From the NCBI GenBank assembly GCA_005882115.1, contig VBEG01000002.1:1-36696 (forward strand): a stretch of 36,696 bases of DNA, in the 5' to 3' direction. Below the pieces are notes generated by a model. It saw only the letters and a program-made list of their open reading frames with translations. It was not told the DNA's origin and searched no databases. Position numbers and translations under genes: made by a program. Each line of letters begins with the position of its first letter. Positions within the stretch are counted from its first letter, which is position 1. Positions 34,048 through 36,696 of this stretch are shown piece after piece. Source of the stretch: Chloroflexota bacterium. GTDB taxonomy: Bacteria > Chloroflexota > Dormibacteria > Dormibacterales > Dormibacteraceae.

Positions 34048-35526
34048 TCACGCTGCCTCGGGCAGCGCCACCTCGGCTGGTCTGGGGGCGGGAACACGAA
34101 TGACGAGGGCGGCCAGAGCAAAGCCAGCAAGGGCGATGATCGTGCCGATTCCGAAGGCGGTCGTAAATCCGGCCGTGACCGCCTGGCTGATCAGCTCGTG
34201 CGTCGGTCGGATGTTGAGGAGCTGGTTCTTGGTGACGTTCGCCGCCACGGTGCCCAGGACCGCGAGGCCAATCGAGCCCCCCAGCTGCTGGCTCACGTTC
34301 AGCACCGCCGAGGCGAGCCCGGACTCGTGCCGGGCCGCGCCTGACACCGCCACCAGGGTGGTCGGGAAGAAGACGAGGCCAAAGCCGATCGAAAGGATCA
34401 CGAGCGGTCCGAGCATGTCGGACACGTACGTGGCGTGGTCCGTGATCTGTGAGAGCCACAGCAGCCCGCCGGCAATCGCAAGCGCGCCGAGCATGATCGG
34501 CGCCCGCGGGCCGATGCGCCCGATCACGCGCGAAGTCACCTGGGCCGTGATGACGACGCCGATGCCGAGCGGCAGGAAGGCGAAGCCGGCCTTTAGCGGG
34601 CTGTATCCGAGCACGTTCTGGGCGATCTGCGTCAGAAAGAAGAGGACGGCGAATGTTCCCGAGCCGGCAACCATCCTGAGCGCGAAAGCGCCAGACCGAT
34701 TGCGGTTCGCGAACAGCGTCAGCGGCATGAGCGGCTGCTTGCTCCGCAGCTCGACGATCAGGAAGAGGACGAGAAGGGCAGCACCGGCGCCCAGCGTTTG
34801 GACCGTCAGCGCGTCGGTCCACGCATGCGTGGCCACGCGCGACAGGCCGTAGACCAAAAGCGTCATGCCGGCGGTGACGGAGATGGCTCCCGGCAGGTCG
34901 AGGCGGCCCGAGCGGCCCTCTGACGCCGCCAAGACGCGAGGCGCGGCCACAGCCAGGAGCAAAGCGATGGGCACGTTCACAAACAGGACCCACCGCCACG
35001 AGAAGTAGTTGGTAATGAGGCCGCCGAGGATGAGGCCGACCGCGCCGCCACCGCCTGCCGCTCCGGCGTAGATGCCGAGGGCGCGGGTGCGAGCGGCGCC
35101 TTCCTTGAATGTGTCGGCGATCAGCGAAAGCGCGGTCGGTGCGACGATCGCGCCGCCGGCCCCCTGGACCACACGCGAGCCGATCAACCACCACGAGGTG
35201 GTCGCGAGCCCGCCGGCAAGAGATCCCGCGGCGAACAGGAGGACGCCCGCGACGAACATCCTGCGTCGGCCGAACAGGTCACCCGCGCGACCGCCCAGCA
35301 GCAGCAGGCCGCCGAACGCGAGCGAGTAGCCGTTGATGACCCACTCCAGGTCGGTGGAGTTGAAGCGCAGCGCGTGCTGGATCGAGGGCAGGGCGACATT
35401 CACGATCGTGGTGTCGAGCACGACCATCAGCTGCGCGAACGCGATGACAAGCAACGCGACGCCGAGATGACGAGGCTCTTGCGCGACTCGCACTGCTGAC
35501 TTCTCCGAGATGGACACCTGTGACAT
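34048..35526 (-). CDS. MFS drug efflux transporter (DHA2, EmrB/QacA type)
   Basis: A 492-residue inner-membrane proton antiporter with about 14 membrane helices, as expected for DHA2. Motifs are LDTTIVNVALPSIQHAL (motif D1), LLLGGRAGDLFGRRRMFV (motif A) and GSRVVQGAGGAIVAPTALSL, followed by LGIYAGAAGGGGAVGLILGG (motif C-like). ATG 35526 follows GGAGG at good spacing, which decides against the ATG five codons upstream. It is co-oriented with and close to the DDN-like gene (24 bp) and the VOC gene. The substrate is not predictable. Confidence 0.92.
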   Translation of the reverse strand: MSQVSISEKSAVRVAQEPRHLGVALLVIAFAQLMVVLDTTIVNVALPSIQHALRFNSTDLEWVINGYSLAFGGLLLLGGRAGDLFGRRRMFVAGVLLFAAGSLAGGLATTSWWLIGSRVVQGAGGAIVAPTALSLIADTFKEGAARTRALGIYAGAAGGGGAVGLILGGLITNYFSWRWVLFVNVPIALLLAVAAPRVLAASEGRSGRLDLPGAISVTAGMTLLVYGLSRVATHAWTDALTVQTLGAGAALLVLFLIVELRSKQPLMPLTLFANRNRSGAFALRMVAGSGTFAVLFFLTQIAQNVLGYSPLKAGFAFLPLGIGVVITAQVTSRVIGRIGPRAPIMLGALAIAGGLLWLSQITDHATYVSDMLGPLVILSIGFGLVFFPTTLVAVSGAARHESGLASAVLNVSQQLGGSIGLAVLGTVAANVTKNQLLNIRPTHELISQAVTAGFTTAFGIGTIIALAGFALAALVIRVPAPRPAEVALPEAA

Positions 35527-35550
35527 TTCGATTTCCTCCAATGGATTGCT

Positions 35551-36018
35551 TCAGGGGCGCGCCAGCTGGGGCGAGCGCGATGTGGGCTGTGACCAGCCGG
35601 CGGGCGCCTGCTTCAAGCGCAGGTACTCGTTTATCCCGACCAGCCGAAACTGCACCAGCTCGTAGCGAGGGAAAGCCGGCGCTGCCGACGCGTAGTCGAT
35701 GACCTCAGGGCCGACCAGCGTGTAGTCGCGACCCCTGTAGGTGACCACGCACCAGCCCGACGCCAGCACGTTCCGGTACCAGGCCGCGTTCTCTCCGAAG
35801 GTGCGGGGCATGACGAAAGAGTTGCCAAGCGGTCGCATGCCCAGCGGTGTCGCGTACATGCGGCCGGACACCCGTCCGCGGTGGCGAAGGACGCCAAGGA
35901 TCGGCATCCATCTCCGCCCAGCGATGAGCAGGATGAGCGGATTGATCAGGCGGGCGGCAGCGCGCACGATTGCGCGAGCGCGCGGTCCGAGCTTGATAGC
36001 GTTGACGGCTTGTTTCAT
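35551..36018 (-). CDS. DDN-like nitroreductase / deazaflavin-dependent oxidoreductase
   Basis: A 155-residue split beta-barrel protein of the family that includes mycobacterial Ddn (F420-dependent nitroreductase). It contains HRGRVSGRMYATPLG, then FVMPRTFGENAAWYRNVLAS and TYRGRDYTLVGPEVID, matching the F420/flavin-binding core of the family. ATG 36018 follows AGGAGG and overlaps the SDR stop (ATGA), so the two are translationally coupled. F420 is the likely cofactor by family; it cannot be read directly from the sequence. Confidence 0.82.
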   Translation of the reverse strand: MKQAVNAIKLGPRARAIVRAAARLINPLILLIAGRRWMPILGVLRHRGRVSGRMYATPLGMRPLGNSFVMPRTFGENAAWYRNVLASGWCVVTYRGRDYTLVGPEVIDYASAAPAFPRYELVQFRLVGINEYLRLKQAPAGWSQPTSRSPQLARP

Positions 36019-36696
36019 CTGACAACCTCCTGAATGTGCTGATTGACTTCCCGGCCGGGATTGGTCAGCTGTTCACTGATGGCCCACAGGCACGCGGCGA
36101 CCTCGCGGTCGTATGTGATGCGCTTGCTGAGTGCGGGCCTGCCGCGGATGAAGTACTGGCCCGTGACTCCCTCCATCTCTGGCGACGTGGCGAGATAGAC
36201 CGCCGTTCGCGCGCTGTCATCGGCGGGCCGGCCGATGAGCCTCATTAGCCCGCCCATGAACCCGATGACCCCGCCCTCCCCACGTCCGAAATCGCTCGCG
36301 GTCGGTCCGGGGGTGAAGCAGTTGGCAGTGACGCCCGTGTACTCCAACCGCCGAGCCAGCTCGTAGGTGAAGAGGATGTTTGCCGCCCTCGAACGCGCGT
36401 AGGCGGAGAAGAAGCTATAGCGGCGCTCGCCCTGCAGGTTGCCGAAGTCGAGCCGGCCGCTGTGGGTCTCAGAGACGGTATTGACCACCCGCGCCGCAGG
36501 AGCCGCCATCAGAATGTCGAGCAGGAGCTGCGTCAGCAGGAACGGGCCGAGGTGGTTGACTGCGAAGGTCCTTTCAAGGCCGTCGACGGTCAGCACGCGG
36601 CGGCTTGACGCGGTGCCGGCATTGTTGATCAGGACGTCGATGGGGTCGAAGCTGTTGTGTAGCCGATCCGCAAGATCTCGAATCGAGGCGAGGCTG
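36015..36696 (-). CDS. Short-chain dehydrogenase/reductase (N-terminus beyond right edge)
   Basis: At least 226 residues of a classical SDR, open to the right edge. It has DVLINNAGTASS (the NNAG motif), RTFAVNHLGPFLLTQLLLD, a Ser in VVNTVSETHSG, and SAYARSRAANILFTYELARR around the catalytic Tyr. The expected YxxxK reads Y-A-R-S-R, so the catalytic Lys is replaced by Arg. PGPTASDFGRG follows. The overall pattern is closest to retinol-dehydrogenase-like SDRs. The Rossmann glycine motif is outside the window. It is the first visible gene of the operon. Confidence 0.87.
   Translation of the reverse strand, partial: SLASIRDLADRLHNSFDPIDVLINNAGTASSRRVLTVDGLERTFAVNHLGPFLLTQLLLDILMAAPAARVVNTVSETHSGRLDFGNLQGERRYSFFSAYARSRAANILFTYELARRLEYTGVTANCFTPGPTASDFGRGEGGVIGFMGGLMRLIGRPADDSARTAVYLATSPEMEGVTGQYFIRGRPALSKRITYDREVAACLWAISEQLTNPGREVNQHIQEVVR

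Overview
The window is high-GC bacterial DNA, probably from a soil-type Chloroflexota, Dormibacterota or Actinomycetota genome. This is inferred from GC-rich third codon positions, GTG/TTG starts, an F420-type (DDN-like) nitroreductase, GC-rich AraC/YCII and DHFR-like genes, and many secreted beta-propeller proteins. The exact phylum cannot be fixed by eye. No rRNA, complete tRNA, CRISPR array or intact integrase/transposase gene is visible.

Layout. 1-3053 (minus): a PEP-synthase/rifampin-phosphotransferase-like enzyme running off the left edge, and an M20 amidohydrolase that loses its C-terminal third at a tRNA-like scrap. 3359-6496 (plus): a VOC protein, then a translationally coupled pair of selenium-binding protein (SBP56/methanethiol oxidase family) and a NicO-like membrane protein. 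6964-12171 (minus): a DHFR-like protein, a lipoprotein, a secreted eight-repeat protein and small coiled-coil and zinc-ribbon proteins. 12481-14090: transposase debris and a single SRPBCC gene lying between tRNA-derived repeats. 14351-17063: an AraC regulator divergent from a YCII protein across a symmetric operator-like dyad, then two paralogous membrane proteins (one broken) and an aldo/keto reductase scrap. 17269-26067: secreted propeller proteins (IPT/TIG protein, YVTN protein, BNR protein), a small secreted protein and a DUF4386-like membrane protein. 26572-33103: a membrane-anchored alpha/beta hydrolase, a kelch lipoprotein, a second lipoprotein, a secreted protein and a membrane-tethered LuxR-type regulator. 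33589-36696 (minus): a compact SDR / DDN-like / MFS efflux / VOC operon, cut by the right edge.

The most striking structure is a set of dispersed direct repeats that equal the 3' half of a tRNA-Pro(CGG): anticodon loop, variable loop, T-arm, acceptor strand and CCA. Four are near-perfect (6693, 12731, 26374, 33283). Further copies are degraded (13721, 4161, 19955, and possibly 2325 and 26168). All point the same way and none has the 5' half. They fall into groups defined by the DNA next to the anticodon side. One group (13721, 33283) carries arrays of decamers of consensus GTGTCCTCCT in helical phase. Another (12731, 26374) shares a CTACAT-containing arm and the same flank beyond the CCA. This is what attachment sites left by repeated integration at a tRNA-Pro 3' end would look like, dividing the region into cargo cassettes of one to several genes. 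C-terminal or terminal scraps of four IS families (IS481, IS256, IS30, IS21) lie in the same spacers. No recombinase is encoded here, so any mobility would have to be supplied in trans or be extinct.
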